Assembly (NCBI GenBank): GCA_913056285.1
Contig: CAJXNE010000032.1
Coordinates: forward strand, 1-14,843
Reading direction: 5' to 3'
DNA length: 14,843 bases
Source of the DNA: an uncultured Zetaproteobacteria bacterium
GTDB lineage: Bacteria > Pseudomonadota > Zetaproteobacteria > Mariprofundales > Mariprofundaceae
Part shown: one piece after another, positions 7,336 through 13,381 of the stretch
How positions within the stretch are numbered: the first letter of the stretch is position 1
Layout of the letters: every line of letters begins with the position of its first letter
Notes under the pieces: generated by a model
What the model saw: only the letters and a program-made list of their open reading frames with translations
Told to the model about the DNA's origin: nothing
Databases searched by the model: none
Translations under genes and position numbers: made by a program

Positions 7336-7901
7336 GCGGTTTGGAACACAACGACAGCAAAAGACGCAAACCCCGAAAATCCTACACTGATAATGTCTGC
7401 CATGCCGACAGCGCCGCCATGCATATCGACATGCAGGCGATTGGCGTCGTCCACAGCAATTATCGCGAACGCTTCGCAACACCCCGTCAGCCCGTTCTTG
7501 ATATAGCGCAGCCCGCCGAAATTCACCTCAATGCAGGTTTAAATTTCCATCAGGCGTTACAGGATCTGGATGGTTTCTCGCACATCTGGGTGATTTACTG
7601 GATGCATTTAAACAAGGGATGGAACCCAACCGTAATGCCACCGAGAGGCCCGAAAATCAGGCGCGGCCTATTTGCTACCCGCGCACCTCATCGGCCCAAC
7701 AGCATCGGCCTCTCCGCCGTGCCCTTAAAAAGAATCGACGGACGCATACTGCATATCGAAGGCCACGATATGCTAGATGGTACGCCGGTGCTCGATATCA
7801 AACCCTACATCCCCTACGCCGACACCATTGCCAAAGCTTCCAGCGGCTGGCTGGATGAGGCAGGATTGTTATCAACAGGAGCTGATGCCCATGACAGATA
7901 A
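7332..7901 (+). CDS. trmO: TrmO, tRNA m6t6A methyltransferase (TsaA-like)
   Basis: The 189-residue protein carries the TsaA/TrmO beta-barrel signature: QAIGVVHSNY (35-44), LDGFSHIWVIYWMH (79-92), RRGLFATRAPHRPNSIGLS (110-128) and GTPVLDIKPYIPYAD (150-164). TrmO uses S-adenosylmethionine to methylate N6 of the threonylcarbamoyladenosine at position 37 in some tRNAs reading ACN codons. E. coli TrmO is about 235 residues with an extra C-terminal domain; this one stops soon after the barrel, as in shorter family members. The ATG at 7332 overlaps the clpA stop as ATGA, implying translational coupling; a second ATG at 7419 (residue 30) just before the conserved part is possible and would drop a basic, poorly conserved tail. 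Its 3' end overlaps the next gene by 11 bp. Confidence 0.88.
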   Translation: MSGLEHNDSKRRKPRKSYTDNVCHADSAAMHIDMQAIGVVHSNYRERFATPRQPVLDIAQPAEIHLNAGLNFHQALQDLDGFSHIWVIYWMHLNKGWNPTVMPPRGPKIRRGLFATRAPHRPNSIGLSAVPLKRIDGRILHIEGHDMLDGTPVLDIKPYIPYADTIAKASSGWLDEAGLLSTGADAHDR

Positions 7902-9030
7902 GCTGACAGAGACACCGACAGAAAAACGGGTCGCCGCCAATGAAGATCATATCGCTAATGAAGATTTCGGGCTGAATCATTTCGATCAAAGCAGCGAGAA
8001 CGAAAGTCATGCAGTCGAAACCTCTGAACATATTGATTCATTCTATGCCGACGACCTGTTCGGTGATACAGAACAATCGAATCAGATCGACCAGTCGAAT
8101 CAGGCCGAACAGAATCAGACACAACAGAATCAGACGGAACAAACAGAACAGACCGGGTACAGTGATTCTGAAGGCAACGCTGATCCATTTAAAACCACAT
8201 GGGATGAAGGCCGGCTTGAAAAATCCGGTCAGGAAAAGAAAGAGCCGCGTATTCCTCAAGCATCAGAACAAATTGCAAACGGCGATACGCCTGAATCAAG
8301 GAATAAGCATGCCCCACAAACAAAGGATAACGGATCAGAGCAAGCAGTTATTACGCCGCAAGCTCCGCCGAAGGTAGAGGCTTCCCCCTCATCGGCCCCT
8401 GCCAGGCAAAGCTCAGGAACAAAACCCATCACAATATTTGCCGTAGTGGCCATACTGGCAGCGGCTGTTGCGGCCTGGCTGAACCCCGGCGCAACAAACG
8501 ATAATAGTGACACTGGCGATGCAACTATCGCGGCATCACCACCAGTATTGGGTGCGGATATTCAAATACAACGTCTGGAAAAACGCATTTCCTCACTGGA
8601 GCAGCAAAGCAGCCAGCAGCGTGATGCACTGAACCAGCGAACCGAACATCTACAGCAACAGATTTCTTCTCTGAACGACCAACTGGCCAAACAAGCTGTA
8701 ACGCAGCGGCCTGCCCCTCATGCCAAAACACCGACGCCCCGGCCCAAACCAGCCCGCTCACATGCATCCACATCACCAATGACTTCCATGCCCACTACCG
8801 GGTGGGTGGTTAACCTGGTCTCAGTGGACTCACAGCACTCAGCCGAAAAGGCGCTGAAGCGTTACAAGAAGCAGGGTATTCCGGCTGAAATCTACTCCAC
8901 GGTGCTCAAGGGGAAAACCTGGTACCGACTCCGCATTGGCGGCTTTGCCAGCAAACAGGAAGCCATAGCTCAAAAAAAATATCTGACCGTAAAACATGGC
9001 ATTAAAGATGCATGGATTCAAAAGCCATGA
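7891..9030 (+). CDS. SPOR-domain single-pass membrane protein, copy 1
   Basis: The 379-residue protein has a long, acidic and low-complexity N-terminal region (1-177) that includes a Q/N/T/E-rich tract at about 61-88. One transmembrane helix follows (about 178-197, ITIFAVVAILAAAVAAWL), then a heptad-rich coiled coil (about 222-270), a Pro/Thr/Ala-rich spacer (272-300) and a C-terminal SPOR domain (303-376) with GWVVNLVSV and KGKTWYRLRIGGFASK. With no signal peptide, the topology should be cytoplasmic N-terminus and periplasmic SPOR. SPOR domains bind denuded peptidoglycan at division septa (as in FtsN, DamX, DedD), so a septal role is likely, but no named orthologue is claimed. ATG 7891 is chosen because AGGAG stands 9 nt upstream; longer in-frame starts lie inside trmO. 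It overlaps trmO by 11 bp and is a tandem paralogue of the next gene. Confidence 0.85.
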   Translation: MTDKLTETPTEKRVAANEDHIANEDFGLNHFDQSSENESHAVETSEHIDSFYADDLFGDTEQSNQIDQSNQAEQNQTQQNQTEQTEQTGYSDSEGNADPFKTTWDEGRLEKSGQEKKEPRIPQASEQIANGDTPESRNKHAPQTKDNGSEQAVITPQAPPKVEASPSSAPARQSSGTKPITIFAVVAILAAAVAAWLNPGATNDNSDTGDATIAASPPVLGADIQIQRLEKRISSLEQQSSQQRDALNQRTEHLQQQISSLNDQLAKQAVTQRPAPHAKTPTPRPKPARSHASTSPMTSMPTTGWVVNLVSVDSQHSAEKALKRYKKQGIPAEIYSTVLKGKTWYRLRIGGFASKQEAIAQKKYLTVKHGIKDAWIQKP

Positions 9031-9073
9031 TGGCCCCTATAGAGACAACAGCGGGCAATAATCTGGAGATAAC

Positions 9074-10378
9074 ATGACCCATACCGATAAACCTGATCGC
9101 GATAAACCAATCGAAGATATCATGGACTCGAATGACTTATTTGATCTGGACATACCCCTTGATGACGCCGAAAACAACCAAAAGGATGCTCTGACTGCTC
9201 CTCGGGATGATGTTCCGAAAGCTGATGTTCCGAAAGCTGACGTTCAGGAGAATGATGGCGTGGATGTTACGAATCCGACTTCGGAACCGGAAACAAGCGA
9301 GTTTAATAGTTCACTTCAAAATCTCATCGATGAATTTCCCGATAGCACTCCTCCGGACAGTGAAGAAAAAACATCTACTGAAGAGATGCCTGAAACGACA
9401 TTAACGGTAGAAAAAGACCTTGAGCATCTGCTTGACCGTAACTCCCAGGACGTTGAAACGGCTGATGAACTATCGGCCCGAGCAACCGGCCTGAATGAAG
9501 ATGCTGAAAATTCAGTCGCTGTAGAGTCACCTGAACCCGATTCAGCTCAGGCATTGCATGCAACAGAATCAACTTCAGAAAAAAAACCTGAAAAACCCCG
9601 TGCCAGCTTGGCCAACAGCATCATGTTCACGCTGGCGCTGATCGCTATCCTGATCGCTGCAGTCGCTGCATGGCTGGGACTGGATAGCTCACAGCATCAA
9701 TCTAAGCTTGCAACGGCATCTTTAAATCTTGAGCAACAAATCAAAATACTCCAACAACAGCAACAAGTGCAGAATTCAGCACAGAATCAGAAAATTGAAA
9801 CGCTGGAAAAGCAACTTAATGCATTGACTCAGGTTGTCGCCAATAAAACAACAGCAGAGTGGCGCTCTTCCATCAAACAACAACGTGTATCTGACAGCGC
9901 GATAACAAAGACAGTGCGCTCGCAAGCAACAACATTGGAACCGCAACAAACCAACAAACCAGCCACGCTCAAATCCACAATCAGGGTAACCAAACCAGTC
10001 GATACTAAAAAAGCGGCCAGGGCAAAGAAAATTTTAATGGCCCCTGCCACCACAGCCAACCCATCAGTTTCCGTCAAGCCTGTTGTGAAATATGCAACTG
10101 CACCAACGGAATTATCCAGGTATGAAGTAGCGCCGGGAACTGTGAAGGGATGGGTGGTCAATATATATTCCGTTGGCTCAAAAAGAACTGCTGAAAAAAG
10201 AGTCAGACAATTAAAAGCCAAAAATATCGATTCAACCTATGTACGCGTTCAAGTGAAAGGGAAAACATGGTATCGCGTTCGAGCCAGTGGCTTTAAAAAT
10301 GAAAAGGCTGCTGTCACCTTTGAAAAATTCCTTAAGGAATTCCACGGTATTGATGCCTGGCATAATTATCTGAAATAA
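9074..10378 (+). CDS. SPOR-domain single-pass membrane protein, copy 2
   Basis: The 434-residue protein repeats the plan of its upstream neighbour: an acidic cytoplasmic region (1-178), a transmembrane helix (about 182-201, ending AAVAAWL as in copy 1), a Q-rich coiled coil (about 214-257), a basic Ala/Thr/Lys spacer (260-355) and a SPOR domain (357-430) with GWVVNIYSV and KGKTWYRVRASGFKNE. The DVPKA pentapeptide is tandemly duplicated at 46-55. The two SPOR domains are clearly alike while the N-terminal halves have diverged, except for a shared D/N-DLF motif. TGGAG 5 nt before ATG 9074 supports the start. Only 43 bp separate it from copy 1, with no terminator, so both should be on one transcript, ending at the hairpin at 10381. 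The coding sequence is visibly more A-rich than clpA. A peptidoglycan or septum-binding role is inferred from the domain only. Confidence 0.85.
   Translation: MTHTDKPDRDKPIEDIMDSNDLFDLDIPLDDAENNQKDALTAPRDDVPKADVPKADVQENDGVDVTNPTSEPETSEFNSSLQNLIDEFPDSTPPDSEEKTSTEEMPETTLTVEKDLEHLLDRNSQDVETADELSARATGLNEDAENSVAVESPEPDSAQALHATESTSEKKPEKPRASLANSIMFTLALIAILIAAVAAWLGLDSSQHQSKLATASLNLEQQIKILQQQQQVQNSAQNQKIETLEKQLNALTQVVANKTTAEWRSSIKQQRVSDSAITKTVRSQATTLEPQQTNKPATLKSTIRVTKPVDTKKAARAKKILMAPATTANPSVSVKPVVKYATAPTELSRYEVAPGTVKGWVVNIYSVGSKRTAEKRVRQLKAKNIDSTYVRVQVKGKTWYRVRASGFKNEKAAVTFEKFLKEFHGIDAWHNYLK
9209..9238 (+). repeat. 15-bp tandem repeat coding DVPKA twice
   Basis: GATGTTCCGAAAGCT occurs at 9209-9223 and again, identical, at 9224-9238, followed by a partial third unit starting GACGTTCAG. 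It lies in frame in the disordered region of SPOR copy 2 and marks recent slippage or duplication. Confidence 0.9.
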
Positions 10379-10380
10379 AA

Positions 10381-10411
10381 AAGACCGCCTTTCAATCTGA
10401 AAGGCGGTCTT
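10381..10411. terminator. Bidirectional intrinsic terminator
   Basis: AAGACCGCCTTTC (10381-10393) and GAAAGGCGGTCTT (10399-10411) form a perfect 13-bp stem with a 5-nt loop. On the minus strand the stem runs into eight T residues (counting the stem end), ideal for ending the Rho-N-like transcript. On the plus strand it starts 2 bp after the second SPOR stop but is followed by only a weak T stretch, so the SPOR operon ends here less sharply. Confidence 0.85.
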
Positions 10412-10446
10412 GGTTGACGTGCTTAAGTATTAAATATTTGTGTAGC

Positions 10447-10641
10447 TTAAGCCTGGCATTCAGCCCGATACAAGCATGGGCTTACTGCGCAGTCTGTGAT
10501 GCGAGCAAAACAATCATTATTGCCTTCTGCAATCTGAATCGCATGAATCAATTCCGGCTTACGCAGCTTTGCCGCGCCTTTCAGATTCAGTTCTACAGCT
10601 TTTGTTGTCAGCTCTTTTTTGGTAATCTTTTTACTACTCAT
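10447..10641 (-). CDS. Small Rho-N-like protein with C-terminal cysteine cluster
   Basis: The 64-residue protein starts with a Rho-N/SAP-like helix-turn segment (KKITKKELTTKAVELN, KLRKPELIHAIQIAEG), the fold seen at the N-terminus of transcription terminator Rho. It ends with four cysteines, C44, C51, C56 and C62, spaced 6, 4 and 5 residues apart, which could bind metal. Short proteins of this composition, with an N-x-D-C-F and later C-L-x-R-x-x-C pattern, occur widely in Proteobacteria and carry the annotation Rho termination factor N-terminal domain; their role is unknown. AGAGG lies about 11 nt before ATG 10641. It has its own terminator (10381-10411) and a possible promoter with an operator-like palindrome upstream. 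Nucleic-acid binding is an inference. Confidence 0.8.
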   Translation of the reverse strand: MSSKKITKKELTTKAVELNLKGAAKLRKPELIHAIQIAEGNNDCFARITDCAVSPCLYRAECQA

Positions 10642-10667
10642 GGGATAAAATACCTCTTAATAAAATT

Positions 10668-10687
10668 TGCCGAATCATAATTCGGCA
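10668..10687. promoter_or_regulatory. 8-bp palindrome upstream of the Rho-N-like gene
   Basis: TGCCGAAT (10668-10675) and ATTCGGCA (10680-10687) pair perfectly round a 4-nt loop, 27 bp before the mini-gene start. On the minus strand its centre contains TATGAT, a good -10 box, with only a weak -35 match (TTGTGT, 16 bp away), so it may be an operator lying over a promoter. On the plus strand it is followed by TTTTT and has terminator form, although no plus-strand gene ends here. Confidence 0.4.
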
Positions 10688-10770
10688 TTTTTGTAACACA
10701 AGTGACCGCAACAACACTGTGCCTTTAATACACAGTAGCCAACCTGACAGTGTGCGATAGATCAGAAACA

Positions 10771-10796
10771 GACCCCCGGACTCGATTTGCGGGGTC
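10771..10796 (-). terminator. Possible murI terminator hairpin
   Basis: GACCCC (10771-10776) and GGGGTC (10791-10796) form a GC-rich 6-bp stem that overlaps the murI stop codon. On the minus strand it is followed by TGTTTCTG, only moderately T-rich. A weak intrinsic terminator is plausible. Confidence 0.35.
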
Positions 10797-11580
10797 AGAA
10801 AGGCAGTTCCTGCAACCGGATCGGAGCACCCCAAAGTCGTGAGATCAGCGATGCATACTGCATCACAGCCGTACTACTCAAAAATTCAATCTCGCCATGT
10901 TGATCTGAACATTGCAAATGATCGCGACTCTGCAGCTGCCGGGCCAATTCACGGGCTATGGCATCTCCACTATCAATTATCTCGACCGCTTCACCCACTA
11001 TCGCCCTGATCTGCGACTGCAAAAACGGGTAGTGCGTACATCCAAGCACCAGCGTATCAACCTTCTGCATTAACAGCGGCTGCAGATAGCGTCGCAACAG
11101 GGCTTTTGTCTCCTCACCATCCAGATCACCCATTTCAATACGTTCCACCAGACCGGGCGCCGATTGCACCAAAATACTGGCATGCGTAAAACGATCAATT
11201 AACCGGTTGAATTTGGCACTGGCGCAGGTTGCCCGGGTCGCCAGCACCCCAACGACACCGCTGCGACTAAGTTGTACGGCAGGCTTTACAGCAGGCTCCA
11301 TGCCGATCACCGGACAATCATAACGATGCCGGATATGGGCGACAGATGCCGCAGTTGCCGTATTACAGGCCACCACCATCGCCTTGCACTCCCGCGCTGC
11401 AAAATAATCAGCAATCTGCAAACAGCGCGCCAGAATTTCCGACTCGGGCTTACAACCATAAGGCATATATTTCGAGTCAGCGACATAGATAAGTGATTCT
11501 GCCGGCAGGGCATGCCGAATCGAAGCAAGTACAGAGAGTCCGCCAACACCGGAATCAAAGACACCGACAGGCTGCTGCAT
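10795..11580 (-). CDS. murI: Glutamate racemase MurI
   Basis: The protein (261 residues from ATG 11580) converts L-glutamate to D-glutamate for peptidoglycan. It has the complete racemase set: D9 in FDSGVGGLSVL, C72 in VVACNTATAAS (first catalytic cysteine), EMGDLDGEET near 149-158, and C181 with H183 in LGCTHYPFLQ (second catalytic cysteine). The length is normal. An in-frame TTG at 11586 would add two residues; ATG 11580 is more likely. No Shine-Dalgarno sequence is visible in the 25 bp before the start, because a transposon-end repeat begins 14 bp upstream; the natural leader has apparently been replaced. The transposase gene upstream reads in the same direction, so murI may now depend on read-through or on a promoter within the element. 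The coding region itself is intact. Confidence 0.95.
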   Translation of the reverse strand: MQQPVGVFDSGVGGLSVLASIRHALPAESLIYVADSKYMPYGCKPESEILARCLQIADYFAARECKAMVVACNTATAASVAHIRHRYDCPVIGMEPAVKPAVQLSRSGVVGVLATRATCASAKFNRLIDRFTHASILVQSAPGLVERIEMGDLDGEETKALLRRYLQPLLMQKVDTLVLGCTHYPFLQSQIRAIVGEAVEIIDSGDAIARELARQLQSRDHLQCSDQHGEIEFLSSTAVMQYASLISRLWGAPIRLQELPF

Positions 11581-11594
11581 GGTCAAAAGTAAAT

Positions 11595-11618
11595 AGGGTC
11601 AGGTCTTGAATGTTGAAT
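11595..11618 (-). repeat. Left inverted repeat of the transposase element
   Basis: The 24-bp sequence starts AGGGTCAGGTCTTGAA on the plus strand. Its reverse complement matches 12461-12484 and 12515-12538 with one mismatch. It lies 14 bp upstream of the murI ATG. Confidence 0.9.
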
Positions 11619-12439
11619 CATTTCCCCTCCCACTCCTTAATAATTTTACTAACCAGAGAGTAGTGCACATTCGCATATTCGGCAATTTCGCGCATGGTAT
11701 ATCCATGTTGCCTGTAAGCGGCTGACATCCACGCTCCTCTCGAAGCCTGGCCTGAATCGATATCTTCAAGCTTGCTGCGAACCAACTGCCTCTGTAGCCG
11801 GGGGGCTTCACGGTTGAGGGTGGAGTGCTGTTGTGCTTGCTTCAAGAACTCTTCGCATCCCAAAACCTGTGAGCCTTTGGCGTCTGCCAGTGGTGCATCC
11901 GCTAGCGAAGCATGCGCAACATAATCCTTATATCTTCGCTGACTACCGCCAAACTGTTCCAGCACCCAGTCGATAGTGGTAAATGCTGCTTTAGGAGAAA
12001 GGCCTGCCGTCATTTGATAGCTGCTCCACTTCCAATCAACCACATCTTTCACCATGCCGGCGGCCACAGGGTTTCGAACGATGTAACGACAAAGCTCCAG
12101 CAGATGCCCATCTTTCTCAATCAAAATAGCTTTGAATCTTCCCTGGAATACATGCCCAACCCGCCTGTGTGCCCGGTTAAACCGCTGCGTATACACTCCA
12201 TTAAGCTGTCGCATCCCCCGGCTCAAATTTCCATTGGGTGTTTCAATCATCAGATGATAATGATTGCCCATCAAACACCATGCATGGCAAACCCAGGCAA
12301 AGCGATCAACAACATGCGCCAATACATCCAGGAACATGACGCGGTCATCATCAGACAGATAAATATCTTCACGCCCATCTCCGCGAGATGTCACATGATA
12401 AACTGCACCGTCATATTCGATTCGTAAGGGGCGAGCCAT
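11618..12439 (-). CDS. REP-associated-type Y1 transposase (HUH superfamily)
   Basis: The 273-residue protein begins MARPLRIEYDGAVYHVTSRG, the usual start of Y1_Tnp-domain proteins. The HUH metal site is H60-Y-H62 in LMGNHYHLMIET. Y83 in YTQRFNRAHRRVGHVFQGRFK is the likely nucleophile. CRYIVRNPVAAGMV and the WKWSSY motif follow. The C-terminal 60 residues add a helix-turn-helix (YTMREIAEYANVHYSLVSKI, near 247-266), as in long members of the family. Such enzymes cut and join single-stranded DNA and are often domesticated single-copy genes associated with dispersed repeats. No frameshift or stop is present and the catalytic residues are intact, so it may be active. It reads toward murI. The stop codon falls inside the left inverted repeat. 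Confidence 0.9.
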   Translation of the reverse strand: MARPLRIEYDGAVYHVTSRGDGREDIYLSDDDRVMFLDVLAHVVDRFAWVCHAWCLMGNHYHLMIETPNGNLSRGMRQLNGVYTQRFNRAHRRVGHVFQGRFKAILIEKDGHLLELCRYIVRNPVAAGMVKDVVDWKWSSYQMTAGLSPKAAFTTIDWVLEQFGGSQRRYKDYVAHASLADAPLADAKGSQVLGCEEFLKQAQQHSTLNREAPRLQRQLVRSKLEDIDSGQASRGAWMSAAYRQHGYTMREIAEYANVHYSLVSKIIKEWEGK

Positions 12440-12457
12440 GCAGTGACTCTAAGCAAC

Positions 12458-12546
12458 ACAATTCAACTTTCAAGACCTGACCCTGATGGATCCAAGACCT
12501 GACCCTGATGGACAATTCAACTTTCAAGACCTGACCCTGATGGATC
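12458..12546 (+). repeat. Stacked right-end copies (35-bp direct repeat, 54-bp period)
   Basis: An identical 35-bp sequence occurs at 12458-12492 and 12512-12546. Between them lies a 20-bp partial copy, CAAGACCTGACCCTGATGGA, at 12493-12512. All three share the core CAAGACCTGACCCTGATGGA, with starts at 12471, 12493 and 12525. The array looks like repeated addition or slippage at one element end. Confidence 0.95.
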
Positions 12547-12621
12547 TATTGAGTTTTAAATACGGAATGGATGTACGATGTTCCGATTTGATTCATCAGT
12601 CAATAAATCGAAGTGTCGCCC

Positions 12622-12753
12622 AAAACTGGAAAACTGATGGATCAGATTCACGAAGTGTTGCGCGATCACCATTACGGCCAGCGAAGGGAAGAGGCATAGA
12701 GCCGCTGGATTCGCTGGTTTATCACAATACAACGGCACACGGCATCCGAAGAA
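12622..12753 (+). pseudogene. Relic of an integron-type tyrosine recombinase (N-terminal domain)
   Basis: Reading in frame with ATG 12637 gives KTGKLMDQIHEVLRDHHYG, QRREEA, a TAG stop at 12697, then SRWIRWFIT and RHTAS before a second stop at 12754. This follows the N-terminal core-binding domain of integron integrases such as IntI1 ([24 protein letters not shown], then NWVRAFI and VRHPA), with the stop falling where the conserved Tyr of EQAY would be. The catalytic C-terminal domain (R, H, R, Y) is entirely missing. It lies between the transposase element and the sigma-factor gene. A fragment of a related XerC/D-like recombinase is the alternative. A longer open frame across this region (12486-12815) reads another frame and has no protein character. 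Confidence 0.6.
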
Positions 12754-12787
12754 TAATCGGAGTCAACCACGGGGTAGTAATAATCCT

Positions 12788-12802
12788 GTCTGTTCGACAG
12801 AC
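12788..12802. promoter_or_regulatory. Palindrome over the sigma-factor ribosome-binding region
   Basis: GTCTGT and ACAGAC pair perfectly round TCG, ending 9 bp before the sigma-factor ATG at 12812. A hairpin or operator here would cover the place of the ribosome-binding site, which is weak (no AGGAG-like motif). Confidence 0.4.
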
Positions 12803-12811
12803 TCCTGCACC

Positions 12812-13381
12812 ATGAAAAGCACCCATGATCCCCACGCCTGGCTCAATGAGCACGGCGACTACCTCTATCGCTATGCAATGTCCCGCCTGCATGATGAAGA
12901 GCTGGCCCAGGATATGGTTCAGGACACGCTGCTGGCCGGCTGGAAAGGGTTTGATAAATTCGCCGGTAACTCTTCACTGCGCACATGGTTGGTAGGCATC
13001 CTGAAACACAAGATCATCGACCATATTCGGCGCGAGATCCGCACCCGGAATCTCAATGAGTCGATTGAATCCGACCCCACCTCGACCTATTTCAATGCTG
13101 ATGGCAGCTGGAACGAATCGCCTGCAGCCTGGCACGAAAATCCGGAAGGCCTGACCAGTAATCAGGAGTTCAGGCGTGTACTTGAATCATGCATCGCGAA
13201 ACTACCGGAAAAGCAGCAGATCGTTTTTCGAATGCGCGATGTGGTTGGTGAAGATACGCCCACGGTCTGTAATGCCTGCGAAATTACATCGACCCACCTG
13301 CACGTTCTGCTACACAGAGCACGACTGGCGCTGCGCCGCTGTCTGAATCTGCACTGGTTTGGAAAAGGAAACGAGCAATGA
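12812..13381 (+). CDS. ECF-type sigma-70 factor (TIGR02943-like)
   Basis: The 189-residue protein has sigma region 2 at about 15-75 (YLYRYAMSRL, ELAQDMVQDTLLAGWKGFDK, SSLRTWLVGILKHKIIDHIRRE) and region 4 at about 119-181 (LPEKQQIVFRMRDVVGE and the recognition helix CEITSTHLHVLLHRARLALRRCL). There is no region 1 or 3, so it is an ECF factor. The linker with F-N-A-D-G-S-W-N-E-S-P-A-A-W (94-107) is the feature I link to the TIGR02943 sigma group. It directs RNA polymerase to a small stress regulon whose signal is unknown here. It overlaps the anti-sigma gene by 4 bp (ATGA), so the two are coupled. The start at 12812 keeps the normal N-terminus, though the ribosome-binding site is poor and a palindrome stands there. 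Confidence 0.9.
   Translation: MKSTHDPHAWLNEHGDYLYRYAMSRLHDEELAQDMVQDTLLAGWKGFDKFAGNSSLRTWLVGILKHKIIDHIRREIRTRNLNESIESDPTSTYFNADGSWNESPAAWHENPEGLTSNQEFRRVLESCIAKLPEKQQIVFRMRDVVGEDTPTVCNACEITSTHLHVLLHRARLALRRCLNLHWFGKGNEQ

Larger units (their letters stand above)
11595..12546 (-). mobile_element. Y1/HUH transposase element with terminal inverted repeats
   Basis: A single transposase gene (11618-12439) is bounded by a 24-bp inverted repeat, 11595-11618 on the left and 12461-12484 on the right, differing at one position. On the right two further end-copies follow at 12493-12506 (core only) and 12515-12538 (full). The left repeat overlaps the transposase stop codon. No obvious target-site duplication was found. 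The gene-plus-GGGTCAGG-type flank is a pattern I associate with REP-associated tyrosine transposases. Confidence 0.7.

Noticed and set aside
7777..7890. Longer start for SPOR copy 1 inside trmO
   Set aside because: The added residues are trmO read in another frame; ATG 7891 has the ribosome-binding site at correct spacing.
8074..8154. CAGAATCAG-type DNA repeats in SPOR copy 1 as a separate repeat element
   Set aside because: They are in-frame low-complexity Q/N/T/E codons of the protein tail, not an independent DNA repeat.
12458..12546. Short CRISPR-like array
   Set aside because: Only three copies, with unequal spacing (22 and 32 bp) and no true spacers; the same sequence appears inverted at the other element end.
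12486..12815. 109-codon plus-strand open frame from the end-repeat array to the sigma start
   Set aside because: It begins in the repeat array, has no ribosome-binding site, and reads a different frame from the recognisable integrase fragment.
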